The translations under genes and the position numbers were made by a program. Source: Diplolepis rosae (lineage: Eukaryota > Arthropoda > Insecta > Hymenoptera > Diplolepididae). Taken from it: a stretch of 64,000 nt of DNA. The notes beneath the pieces are model-generated. The model ran no database searches. It saw only the letters and a list, made by a program, of their open reading frames with translations, and was not told the origin of the DNA. Within the stretch, counting starts at the first letter, position 1. The number at the start of each line of letters is the position of its first letter. The DNA lies in NCBI GenBank assembly GCA_030998225.1, contig JAPYXD010000727.1, positions 4,836,001 through 4,900,000 of the forward strand, in the 5' to 3' direction. Below, in pieces: positions 1-10,353 of the stretch.

Positions 1-899
1 GAAATTGTGGATATTTAAGTGAATATTCAAATTGAAATCATTTTTATAGAGAATTATTTGAATTTGTAGTCAGAAGTATATACAATTATTAACTTTAGAA
101 GACTTATAAATAATAGAAAAAATCAATCAAAAATACAAATTTTTTACTTACATTCCTTTCACATCTTAAAATCGAGAAAACTTTCAAAACACTGTCAGAC
201 TGCAAATTAATTATTAAAAATCGCTTTTAAAATGCCTTAATACCTCAAACTTAAAAAAAAAATGTAACCACTGATTGTTCAAATGAATATAACTTTACAA
301 AGTCGTTACATCAGTTTTGCGAACCACATTACCTCCCATGTCACAAAAAATCTTAAGAAAAAGATTAGCAGAAAAGTCCAGCAACATTCAAATGTATATA
401 TCTATATATTAATAATTGTGTACTTACTATCTTCTTTATATTTTTAATCATAAACATCCGAGCACTTGACTTCAGTCACCGGTTTCCAGAAACACAACAC
501 GTGTGCCAACTTCGCCTCTGATTTGAATCTCGTATGCGCCAATTTTGCCGCAAGTGTATCGTTCATTAATTAAATACTTTTTACGTAAAATGCTTATTTT
601 TTTCATAGAAATATTCTATCCTAATCGTAAGATTAAATATCAAAGATTATAAAATCGTTGCATTAATCTAATTCACCTTGAATTACTATTATTTAACGAT
701 TTAACTCAATGGCTTCGAACATAACCATTATGCCAAAAAACGATTAATCGCAATAAAACTGTATTAAGCAATTAGATTTTTATAATGTTTTCTATCAAAT
801 ACATATCATACAAGAATGCACACGATAGAACTATTTTTATTTTTTGTTATGTTATCATTTTCTGAAAAATAGGGTGCGCCAATTTAGACGACGCGCCAA
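1..899. other. AT-rich single-copy sequence, no gene identified
   Basis: No convincing coding region. A 40-codon minus-strand ORF (444-566) begins with ATG and is followed by an A|GTAAGTAC donor-like site near 427, but its product is not recognisable. The motif GCGCCAATTT occurs near 537, 876 and 894; its reverse complement AAATTGGCGC resembles an E2F-type site. That resemblance is inference only. Confidence 0.4.
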
Positions 900-1087
900 T
901 TTCGTCGCTTCTCCCCTATACTAAAAATTCGTATAAATTTTTCGATTCTTTAGTATTTTAACTGCGAAAAATGTTTAGTCTGCTAGGAATAATAACCATT
1001 GTACCTCGATTTTCTCAAAATTCCTATTATTTTTTTGAATTATCATTATATGAAATAAAATATCTATTGCTAAAAAGTTTCTTCGTG
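900..1087. mobile_element. Half of a Q-family inverted-repeat element (TTTCTTCGTG end)
   Basis: The stretch matches the right half of the Q elements at 30174-30418, 40120-40460 and 40710-41028: a TAGTATTTT box, a 'cgctaggaataat' type box, a 'ttgcacctcgattttccc' type box, and a terminal AAGTTTCTTCGTG. The left half and left terminus are missing, so this is a truncated copy. Superfamily is not certain; intact copies have TA duplications. Confidence 0.55.
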
Positions 1088-2186
1088 CAGGAATAAAATT
1101 GACGTCTGATCCTTTCCTAGAGCAATACCGTAAATTGCTGGGCAACTAGGGAATTGAGGTCAAAGGCGTATAAGTAAGTTTGAATTGAAAAATAAATTCT
1201 AGCGAGGGTTGTAGGTTGTAAGCTAAGTGGGTGTATTTACGCGGACGCGTTCGTGGAAGCCGCGGATAAGTACTTAGTATGATAAGCGGATGATTCACAA
1301 TACGTCCTAACGTCCCTTTCCCACAACTCGTCACACCTTTATAGCTTTAATAATATAAGGTCCCGTAATGTTCCGTAATGTGCTGTAATACGAGGATGAC
1401 TAAACCGTATTGCCAGGTTCTCTTCCTAAAGCTCGACTCTGAGAATCGATTAAATCGGGGATTCCAGGTACGTCACCTGTTGTTAGAGCCGTTATCTCGG
1501 CAAGCCCGTCACGAAGGGAGCGTGACGTAATTGACTATAACTATATACATCATGCTCCACTTCACTGATAAGTGAATGTACCTTGACTCAAGTCCAATTT
1601 TATGAACCATGGAAAAATGAAACCCATGCCATGCGAAAAGTCAGGGGCATCTTACTTTTGCTCGAGTTTGTAATTGTTTTCGAGAAATACGCTCCAAGTT
1701 CGAAGGTTCAAGGAGTTTTAAATTTCTAACTGGAAGCGCACTTTTTCTGAGGAAAGTTTTACTCTATCATGTATTGACTTTTTCAGAAAGTTATGGACAG
1801 TAATGATATACATGTAGTTAATTATAATTACTATGGAAAATTCTGGAGTCAATATATTCATTGGCATTTTGGATAAAATGGCATCGAGTCAATTGAATTA
1901 TGAAGTGAGATTCAGAGAAAAAATGTAAAGGTCATTTTGGTCATTTTGGTCTTAAACAATTTAAACATTCTGCAATCCAGTGTTTTGATTCTAAATAAAT
2001 TTGAATATTATTAATTTTGATAATGAGATTGATCTTTGAAACGAAGAGAATGAGCAATCTTTTGAAATCTTTGAAATCTGATTTTCATTTAGAATTCGAA
2101 TGGCCAAATTGTATTATCGATACTAATTTTTACTTTTAACAACGGATTTGACAATTTTGTTGAATTATAGGTTTTGTAATCTCAAC
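1088..2186. other. Single-copy region, GC-richer at 1090-1560, no gene identified
   Basis: The first 470 bases are visibly richer in G and C than the surroundings and do not match other repeats in the window. A 62-codon minus-strand ORF (1146-1334) has no recognisable domain. A minus-strand TATAAAG lies at about 1338-1344, but no initiator sits 30 bases downstream. The right part (1560-2186) is plain AT-rich sequence. It could hold a regulatory element or an untranslated exon; nothing proves this. Confidence 0.35.
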
Positions 2187-3265
2187 TTTAGGGCATGTGA
2201 TACTTATGAAATTAGAAAATTTATTGATTTGTTTGGAATATGAAAAAAAGTGCAATTTTACAAAATCTATTGAAAATTTTTAGGCTCATTAGCTGCGCGA
2301 TTAGCAAAACCAAAAGTAATTTATCTATATCCATTTTTATCTCCTCTACACTCTAAAAACAGACTATTGACTATCAAATGATTTCTTTCATTATTAAAGG
2401 ATTTTCTGTTCAAAATTAGCATGAGAGGAAATACTGTAACAGTTAAAGGATTGTCGTTTCAAATGCTATCCTTTTACTCTCAAAGTGTTTCCTTTAGTCT
2501 GGAAATGAAATCCTTTTTCGTAAAAAAGAAATATAATTTCTAGGATAAAAGAAAACAAATTGTATGATTGAACCTAATAAGAAATAACTGATCATTTTTA
2601 ATACTATAATAACGAGCCGTCTTAGATTACAGCTTAAAGAAATCTTAAGATACAACTTTGACGAAAACCATAATATTCATTGAAATTCAAGCACGCTTTA
2701 CAAAATCATTTTAAAAAAAGACGACTGACAACCCTTCGATGGTTTGTTTTGGTATACGTATCTTCCAAAATTTTTACGTCGCACTCTGGGATACTTAATA
2801 TTTTAAAGAAATCCATTTCTTTGACGCACCCATGGTAATTAATCGCGATGATAAAAGAATATATTGCGCAGCACAAAAATTACTCGCGAATATTGTATTG
2901 TTAAGCATTAGGCGATGAACACTCACTGTTGCGCAGGCACACGTCGTCTGCTAGCCTACAACTGCAATCATTTAATAGTTAAAAGATTTCTTTTCAGACT
3001 CAAAAGAAATAGTTTATCGGTAAAAACTATTTTCGTTTTGGATTTTACAGATGACTCTTTTAACAGCGAAACAATTCTGTTGATAGACAAAAGAAATCTG
3101 CTTAATTTCAATGGGTGTATTCTGAAAGGAACGTTATCTCACTATCAATAGACTTTTTTTTATAATGTACAATTACCCAAATTTTAAAAACAAAATTTAA
3201 TGTTTTTTGGACGTAAACATGTAGAAACTGAACCAAGTTGTTCACATGAACTTGTTACTCTTCTT
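2187..3265. mobile_element. G-family TTAA element, left part and right subterminal part
   Basis: The left end TTTAGGGCATGTGATACT matches the G element at 12454-13034 (TTAAGGGCATGTGATACT). The subterminal 'aaacatgtagaaactg' and 'gttcacatgaacttg' boxes near 3218-3250 match the right arm of that copy. The right terminus is missing because other elements (H, then V) interrupt it. A second G-type right end lies at 5285-5355. Non-autonomous, no ORF. Confidence 0.6.
2349..3167. mobile_element. TA-flanked inverted-repeat element inside G
   Basis: Termini are CACTCTAAAAACAGACTATT on the left and, read inward from the right, CATTATAAAAAAAAGTCTATT. TA flanks both ends (2347-2348 and 3168-3169). The 78-codon ORF inside (2915-3151) has no recognisable domain. 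It is probably a non-autonomous DNA transposon of a TA-duplicating superfamily. Confidence 0.55.
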
Positions 3266-3967
3266 ATTGGGCTGAAGCTTGTGACGTCTTGTGTGACGAA
3301 TTTTTTTTTTCGTCGTATGATTTTCAAAACGATAAAAAATATGCAAAATAGTGTTTTTTGACAAAAACGACATTTTTTATAATAAAAAAAATTTTAAGTT
3401 TGATAAAAACAATCTATTTACGATAAACACGTTTAATTATCTCACAAACTAAAAAACAGACATTTTTTCTTTCGCTAAACAAGAAAAACGTTCGAAGAAA
3501 TAATTCCTTTTTAGAGGTTTATTCATCTCAAAATTAGAAAATTTCAAATATATATGGACTTCGGTTTTTGATTGCAGTCACAGAGTGCAACAATAAAAAT
3601 AAATAAATCAAAAATTGAGATAGCGGAGCGAAACCAAAATTAGCAAAATTTGACCAAAGCAACTTTGCTAATTTTGGTTTCACTCCGCAAACTCAATTTT
3701 TAATTTATTTATTTTTATTGTAATTCTATGTGACTCCAATCAAAAATTGAAGTCTATATATATGTCTCTGTTTTAGTTTTCGAGATAATTTAACGTGCTA
3801 ATCCATAAATAGTTTGTTTTTGTCAAATTTCAAAATTTTTTACTATAAAAAATGTTGTTTTTGTCAGAAATCACTATTCTGCATATTTTTATCGTTTTGG
3901 AGATCAATCGACGAAAAAAAAAATTCGTCACATGAGACGTCACAAACTTCAGCCCAATACTCTTCTT
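3257..3967. mobile_element. H: foldback element with 9-bp target duplication
   Basis: The element proper is 3266-3958 (693 bp). It starts ATTGGGCTGAAGCTTGTGAC and ends with the inverse, and the two halves are nearly a full-length palindrome. The 9-bp direct repeat ACTCTTCTT flanks it exactly (3257-3265 and 3959-3967). A 9-bp duplication with very long inverted repeats is typical of Mutator-like (MULE) elements, so a MULE-type non-autonomous foldback is the best guess. It lies in the right arm of the G copy. Confidence 0.75.
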
Positions 3968-4165
3968 AAGGAGGCATACTCAGTCAGAAATTTTGAAAAA
4001 TGCATTTTTTCACTAATTTTATGTATTAAGGGGTCATTCTACTTTCGACCCTCGAAAAAAAGCTATTTTTGTAATTTTTTTATGAGATTATTAATAAAGA
4101 TATTGATATTGATATTATTAAGTTCAGTATGACAATGACTATATCACAAACCGTAATTTTTAATA
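3966..4165 (+). mobile_element. V: left end(s) of TTAA elements related to F
   Basis: TTAAGGAGGCATACTCAG at 3966 and TTAAGGGGTCATTCTAC near 4028 both resemble the F-family end TTAAGGGGGTATTCTGG (6479). Matching right ends were not found before the I-family palindrome, so these look like truncated or fused copies. Confidence 0.35.
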
Positions 4166-4169
4166 TACT

Positions 4170-5272
4170 AGTATATTATGTGCCTAGGCACATAATGAAG
4201 GTTATTAGGCGACGAGCGACAATTCTCGCAGTAGATCGTAGCCAAGGCATAGCTGAGGCAAAGCCGAGACGAAGCCGAGGCGTGATCAGTCCTGCGAGCA
4301 TTTCAAGTGAGTCTCGTAATTACCCGAATTGTGTGCATTGGCACGTATTCTATTTTATGTGCCACCGGCGCGCAAACTCGTTTTTTCGCTACAGTTAACA
4401 GTAGCGCAATGTAGTACATTGCGCTACAAAGGAATGAAATGTAAAAATTGAACTGCGCATGCGCCCATAGCCATGAAACGAAGCTCAATCCTTCTTATTC
4501 TTCTTCTTCTTCGTACAGCGTTAGCATCTTACTGGCAAAGCCTTGTACATTTGAACTGCGCATGCGTCTACTAAAATCCATTACTACTACACAAGATCGA
4601 TAAAATCAAAATGGCCGGGACTAGTCGTGACATATCAAGTGTAATGACTAGCGCCGCAAACAACTACAATACTAGATTAGATTCAAGTACGCATAAAAAC
4701 TCGTATACGCACCGGAGTCACATAAAATAGAATATGTGCCTGCGCGCACAATTCGGGAAATTACGAGACTCGCGACAATGCTCGCAGGACTGATCGCGCT
4801 TCAGCTTCGTCTCGACTTTGTCTCAGCTTGGCTCCGATCTCCTGCGAGCATTGTCGCTCGTCACGCAATAACCCTCATTGTGCGCCCAGGCACGTAATAT
4901 ACTATTATGCGACTTCGGCGCATTTACGAGTTTTTCTGCGTGCACTCGAATCCAATCTGAAAAGGTCGAAATTGCCGTGATTATCGCCCATCTCACTTGA
5001 CATTTCGCGAATACTTCCGGCCATTTTGATTTTCTCGATCTTGAGTAGCAGTAGCGTATTGTAATAGACGCATGCGCAGTTCAAATTTACAAGGCTTTGT
5101 TAGTACGGTGCCAACGCTGATCGAAGAAGAAGAAGATTACGCTCCGCTGTATCGTAATAGGGGCATGCGCAGTTCAATTTTTACATTATGTCCCTCTGTA
5201 TCGTAATACACAACATTACGATACTCTCAACTGTACCATAAAAACGCTTTAATGCCCTGGAGGCACATAAAA
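4170..5272. mobile_element. Composite of I-family palindromic elements
   Basis: Three layers are visible. Outer inverted arms (about 4177-4352 and 4728-4905) are GC-rich, with GCGAGCATTGTCGCTCGTC-like boxes and GTGCC...GGCAC ends. Between them lies I-a (4353-4727), bounded by TTTTATGTGCCACCGGCGC and its inverse. Then comes I-b (about 4913-5272) in the opposite orientation, ending in GGAGGCACATAAAA. Each I unit has two TGCGCATGCG boxes, a TTC/GAA-rich run and a conserved block beginning AAGATCGATAAAATC. Copies recur at 15498 and 63648. No protein is encoded. Confidence 0.65.
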
Positions 5273-5284
5273 AAATGTATGTAT

Positions 5285-5355
5285 TTTGGACACAAACATG
5301 TAGAAATCTAAAATCAATGAGATTTGCTAATTTACAAAGTATCACATGCCCTTAA
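5285..5355. mobile_element. G-family right terminus
   Basis: Contains 'acaaacatgtagaaat' and ends GTATCACATGCCCTTAA, matching the right end of the G element at 12454-13034. It may be the displaced partner of the G left end at 2187, or a separate truncated copy. Confidence 0.55.
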
Positions 5356-6289
5356 CTAGGTCATCCAAGTTTCTTCCACTCAAGTTCTGCGATTTATAGC
5401 AAGACGCGCTTAATTTATCGTTGCAGTAAAGTCTCGCTATTCTGGGTCAATCAAGACCCTTTGGATTCCTGGAGGCCAAAGGAGAGACTTTGAATGTTGC
5501 ATCAAGGAAGAAACAAAGGGAACCGACGCGACCAAGGAAGGAAGGAAGCCCTAGTGGTAGCTGCACTAAAAAGTGAAGTTTGGAAGATATAGTCGTTTCA
5601 TGGTGAAAGGGGGTCGGGGCCATACTGGCGGATAGTTCGCTAAAAATAAAGAAGCCCCTCGTCCACTCGTCAGTCTAACGAACTTGTTGAAAATCTCATG
5701 ACAATCGCCGTGAGAAACCGTTTCGGAGCAACTCCAAACAGGTTGAACACGACGCGACTTACTAAAGCACGATAACGATCATAAGTGTGTTTAAACCCTT
5801 CAACGCTCTGAAGAGGATCATCTATGTAGGCCCTCAAATGTCAATTAGCTCTAGACACTCAAATTGCCCAAACCTTCTAGTTATTGATGACCCAATACTC
5901 ATAAAAATAGAAAATCTTCCTCTTACAAAATATGGCTACCCAAATCAGAGCTCAGCTATAATTAAAAATTTACTAGATGTTTTCAATATCATTACTGCAG
6001 GAATTTTTTTTATTGTTCTAATTTTAAGGCCATGCATCAACTAAACCACGTGACCAAATTCCTGAAAAATTCCATTTAGTATAACTTTTTCATTTTACAA
6101 AATATCTTCCTGAAAATTTTAAAATTACAAGAGAAGATGATAAAGAACGTCTGTTGACTTATTTGAGTGAAAATTTTGTAAACATTTTTAGAGTTAAATG
6201 TAATTATCGATAAGTCATCCAATTTTTTTCTGAATTTATAGTAAGGAGTTAAGAGTCGTGTTTTATTGTATTTTGTTACGTTTCCGAAG
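5356..6289. other. Single-copy region containing a promoter candidate
   Basis: The 5380-5800 part is GC-richer than the surroundings and not repeated in the window. It includes AAGGAAGGAAGG near 5534 and a TATA-like/initiator pair (listed separately). After the start site, a short ATG frame (5699-5776, 25 codons) ends in TAA. The open frame at 5787-6044 has no ATG until codon 18 and no recognisable domain. I could not identify a gene. Confidence 0.4.
5641..5677 (+). promoter_or_regulatory. Candidate core promoter: TATA-like box plus TCAGTCT initiator
   Basis: TAAAAATAAA begins at 5641. An arthropod-type initiator TCAGTCT sits at 5670-5676, with A+1 at 5672, so the T of the AT box is at about -31, the textbook spacing. 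The downstream sequence is GC-richer and single-copy. No downstream ORF identifies the gene; it could be a noncoding first exon. Motif and spacing are seen directly; function is inferred. Confidence 0.35.
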
Positions 6290-6478
6290 TTTCTTTAGAA
6301 ATATGTTCTGTTTGGATCTCGCGCTTGGTTTTATATTCTTCACATACATATAAGTTTATTTCATGTAATTTGATACTGAAGTTCAAGTCAATTTTATAAT
6401 ATTGTAGATGTGAATTACATTTTCTCAAAGTTACTAAATTTGTTTTTGATTTCAAATGAAAAAGTAAATTCAATTTGC

Positions 6479-6988
6479 TTAAGGGGGTATTCTGGTCTAG
6501 AATTTTGAAAAAATCGATTTTTTGTGTGCATATTTTCAAAGTTTAGACCTTCAAGAATATAAAATCGATGAACCGAAGGTTTCTGTAACGCTGATTAACA
6601 AAATGTAAGTAGAGCGCACCATTATATGACTTATACTGCCTGAAACTTTACTCGAATCTTTAAACGCGTTTTTCTCGAAAAACAAAATGAAAAAAACTAT
6701 GAAAAAAAGGGTAAAAAATGACTTTTTTTGTCAAATAGCCGCCATTTTGTGTATTTCTTTTTTTTTTCTCTGAAGTAGGAAATATAATGACATCCTTATT
6801 TATTAAGAATCTTTTTTTTTCGATCCAGATAATTAGAAGGGTTGGAATCGTTTAATTCTTTTGTGTATTTTTAAAATATCAATAAATATCTGGTAAAAAA
6901 ATGGATAGTAAAAATATTTATTGTTTTTTTTTATCGAATTTCAAAAAACGTCCAAAAGTTGTGCCTCTAGATCAGAATATCCTATTAA
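6479..6988. mobile_element. F: TTAA inverted-repeat element
   Basis: The left end is TTAAGGGGGTATTCTGGTCT. The right end reads inward as TTAATAGGATATTCTGATCT. TTAA lies at both ends (6479-6482 and 6985-6988). It is about 510 bp, AT-rich and non-coding. It occupies the first TTAA of the D element, and its right TTAA is shared with element E. Confidence 0.7.
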
Positions 6989-7787
6989 CCTTTTAGCTGC
7001 GGGGGTAGTCGATATATCGACCACTCAGGAGGCACAAAATATTTAATGTTTTTAGGCAAAATTTGATGTTTTGAACACGTATAAAACAGTTTTAAAGTTC
7101 CTCGAAACATTGTTAACCTTGAAAATCGGTATTTCAAGGTCAAATTTCATTTCTAGTAGAAGCGAGAATATCAGAGTGTTTTCCTTCGTAATTTGATGAA
7201 CTGAATACGAACAAAATACTGAAAAAATCACCGAGGTATCCTTGACCTTGAAAATTCGCATTCAAGGTCAAATTTCATTTTTTGCATAATTTTTTTATGT
7301 TTTTACGTATTAAGCGCATCAAACTACGTACGAAACCCTTCTCAAAAGTCGGCTTATACTAGAAATTAAATTTGACCTTGAAATAGATATTTTCAAGGTC
7401 AAGGGTGTTTGTGGGAATTTTTAAAACTATTTTTTACGTATTCAACGCATCAAACTACATACGAAAACTTTCTAAAAACTTGGCTTATATTAGAAATGAA
7501 ATTTGACCTTGAATTAGCGATTTTCAATGTCAAGGGTGTCTGCGAGAATTTTACTATTTTTTTCATATTCAGCGCGGGAAATTACATAGAAATATCCCCT
7601 CAAACCTTCATGACAAATGAGAGAGATTTTTTACATTGCACTTTACACTGCCTGCGGGGCTGGTCGATATATCGACCAGCAGTCAAGTCGGGGACTCTAC
7701 CTCAGATATTCAGTGATTTTATGTATAAATTTTGCATTTTATAGGAGGTCGATTTGTATTGAAATTTCCCCGCAGCTAAAAGGTTAA
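6985..7787. mobile_element. E: TTAA element with GGTCGATATATCGACC and TCAAGGTCA modules
   Basis: The ends are a perfect inverted TTAACCTTTTAGCTGCGGGG. Just inside each end is a GTCGATATATCGAC palindrome (about 7008 and 7665). The middle is four diverged units of about 125 bp, each with facing TGACCTTGA and TCAAGGTCA boxes. Exact nine-base copies are at 7134, 7243, 7262, 7373, 7393 and 7504, with one near-copy at 7524. TTAA flanks both sides. The 69-codon (-) and 111-codon (+) ORFs across the units look incidental. Confidence 0.75.
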
Positions 7788-7800
7788 GGCTCTTTCAGCC

Positions 7801-8465
7801 TTAAGGTAGTTCGTTCACGAAAATTAGACCTCAGGCAAAAATAGATAATTTTGCTTTCAGGAATAGCAATATTATTACTGAAGGGTTAATTTGAAAGAAA
7901 AAAGATTATTTTTCATGAATAAAATTTGAAACACAAAAGAATAATTTTATTAATAAATTTTATTTTTGCCCAAATTTATTTTCTTAACGCTTCGAGCCAA
8001 ATTTTAAAAAATGATGCGATTCCAATAAATCAGGGTTCATTTTTTTAGGAACAAGATTTTGTACAACATGACCGTTTCCTATTTTTGAAATTGAATTAAT
8101 TATTGCCAAATACAGCAATTTGTTTATAAAAATTTTGTTTTGAAAAATTGTTTTTTTATAATTCCACCAATAAAGAATTCATTTTAAAAAATTGGAATTG
8201 GTCAAGTTTTAGAGAATTTTTTTCCTAAAAAAATGAACCGTGATTTATTAGAATCGCACCATTTTTTAAAATTTGGCGATAAGAAAATAAGTTTGGGTAA
8301 AAATAAAATTTATTAATAAAATTATTTTTTTGTGTTTCAAATTTTTTTCACGGAAAATAATCCTTTCTCTTTCATATTTGCCCTTCAATAATAATATTGC
8401 TATTCTTGAAAGCAAAATTATCTATTTTTGCCTGAGGTCTAATTTTTGTGAACGAACTACCTTAA
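7801..8465. mobile_element. A-family TTAA foldback element, copy 1
   Basis: Near-complete 665-bp palindrome. It starts TTAAGGTAGTTCGTTCACG and ends in the inverse, GAACGAACTACCTTAA. Conserved inner boxes are 'gacctcaggcaaaaatag', 'gaatagcaatattattact' and a core with 'aacatgaccgtttcc'. It occupies the second TTAA of D copy 3. Non-coding; presumably mobilised by a piggyBac-type transposase encoded elsewhere. Confidence 0.85.
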
Positions 8466-9402
8466 GGAACACATTCTCATCATGACACTCGAGCTCCATT
8501 TTCTGTATACATATCTGTAACTTTCTAATAATTTACATTATTAAAGAAAATCTATTTTCTTCCAAATATCTAAAAAAGAAAAAGAATTTGTAGACTCTTT
8601 ACAAGGAAACAATTTTTTATTTTAACGCTTATTTTGTATCTCACATATTTTGGTTGAAAAATGGAATTTTTGTTTTTCAATAGTGTTTTTTAAAACCAAA
8701 ACATAAAATATACATCTTGACAAAAAATGTATTTTTTTAACCTAAAATGAAAAATATACGTTTTATCACAAACTATGTGAGACAAAATTTGTAGATCATA
8801 TTGAAACGAACAATTTCGCATTTCTACCTTTTTTTCGTATTCCACATATTATTGTTGGGAAATTGAATTTTGGATTTTTAATAGTATTTTTTCAAATTAA
8901 AAGGAAAAATATATATCTTATGAAAAAATGTTCCGATTCAAACTTGTAGATTTTTATGTAGTAAACAATTTTGTATCATAAACTTTTTTTCGTATTTCGT
9001 AAAATTTAACTGAAGAATGGAATATAGATATTGAATTTTTTCAAGTTTTAACATACTGTAATTTTCCTAATTTTAGTTTAATCAAAAAATTTTAGTAGGA
9101 TAATTAATAGAGATTTATGATAACTATCGAAACCAGTATTGGGAATTTGGATATTTCCATAAAGTTTTTTCCAAAGACAAAAAATGCTCTTATTTGGACC
9201 AATTTTGTCGGGCGTGGCTGGTAAACGAACTTGCTCAATTAAATCCGATAATTCTATCGAGAGTTATCGAGTATACGACCTACAGACAGACAGATACTTT
9301 CGTAAAAACCGTTTGTTCTGACTCAGGGGGTCTCAAAACATAGAGATTTGATGAAAATTTCGAAAGTCATTTTTCACATAAAACTAATACCTTCTCATTT
9401 AT

Positions 9403-10353
9403 AAATAAAATGGTACGTTGTTGTAAAAATTGGCGTTAGGGTCCAATGATAATGTTAAAAGTTATCTTTTACGAACGAATTAATGTATAATCTAATCACG
9501 TGGTCTGATTGATCCATGGTCTTAATATTTTTAATTAAAAATATTTTTTTAAATTTTATTGACTCGAGCTTGGTTTACATTCCTGAAACACGGGAAAAAA
9601 TGGAGATGAGAAAATCAGGATTGATTACTGAAATTTCTGTAAAAAAATTTTACGTTTGATTTTTTCAACTGGTTCCCCCATAAACAGAAAAGAGTGTGAC
9701 GCAGATTGACAATGATGAAAAGTACCATTTTTTTATCAGAAATTTTAGTAATCAATCTTGATTTACTTATCTCCGTGGAGAATTATTTAAATTTGTCAAT
9801 CCAAGTAATGGTCAATATGCGAGAATTTTTTGAAAAAAGTCATTTTCTTCTCAATTTAGCAAAAGGTAGTTTTCCAGAAGAATAATTTATTTCTGGAAAA
9901 GTAAAGTACATATTTATTGATTCTTAACAGGAATACGTGGGTCGATGCTGGGTGTGCGAGAGTTCGCAGAAAGCAATTTTCCTTTTGTCCATATAAAACT
10001 TGATAAAATCATGAAGAACCCCTTCTCACGGGGTCGAGTTTGATCCCAAATACCGTAACTGCAGGGTTTCCTCGTACCGGGTGAAGGTTAAACAACTCGC
10101 AACCAAATATATCTTGGTTGCGTGCTTAGAGAAGCGCAACAACGAAGGACGCATGGCGCACACTCTTTCCCACCTCACCAGCAATAATAACGTTATCCCA
10201 TATTTCTGGAAATATTTTGCAAGGAATTCTCTAGTCCTGCGATGACGAAAGAATTCAAAGAAAAGATGCCTCACCGATTTTTTCTCACTAGAACTGTATA
10301 TCTTTGAAGTACCTTCCCTGGTGAAAGTTTCGGAGAGAAATTCGAGTGCACTT
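9403..10353. other. Single-copy region with unidentified 112-codon minus-strand frame
   Basis: AT-rich to about 9900, then GC-richer. A minus-strand frame (10026-10364) is open for 112 codons from an ATG, but its first codons lie inside repeat L and no domain is recognisable. An imperfect inverted repeat around 9590-9780 ('gaaatttctg' near 9629, 'cagaaatttta' near 9738) flanks 'tggttcccccat'. The frame may be chance. Confidence 0.3.

Larger units (their letters stand above)
6290..9402 (+). mobile_element. D-family element copy 3, split by three TTAA elements
   Basis: Segments 6300-6478, 7788-7800 and 8466-9402 align in order with the intact D copy at 49315-51060. They include the CTCGCGCTTGG remnant, the 'ggctctttcagcc' linker, 'acacattctcatcatgacactcg', the 155-bp-type internal repeats and the 'cagacagacag...gggtctcaaaac' 3' block. 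The breaks coincide with TTAA sites occupied by F and E (first site) and A (second site). The 5' GC-rich hairpin end is lost or degenerate. No intact ORF. Confidence 0.75.

Noticed and set aside
1146..1334. 62-codon frame in a GC-richer stretch as a gene
   Set aside because: No domain, no splice sites flanking it, and a TATAAAG on the same strand lacks a properly spaced initiator.
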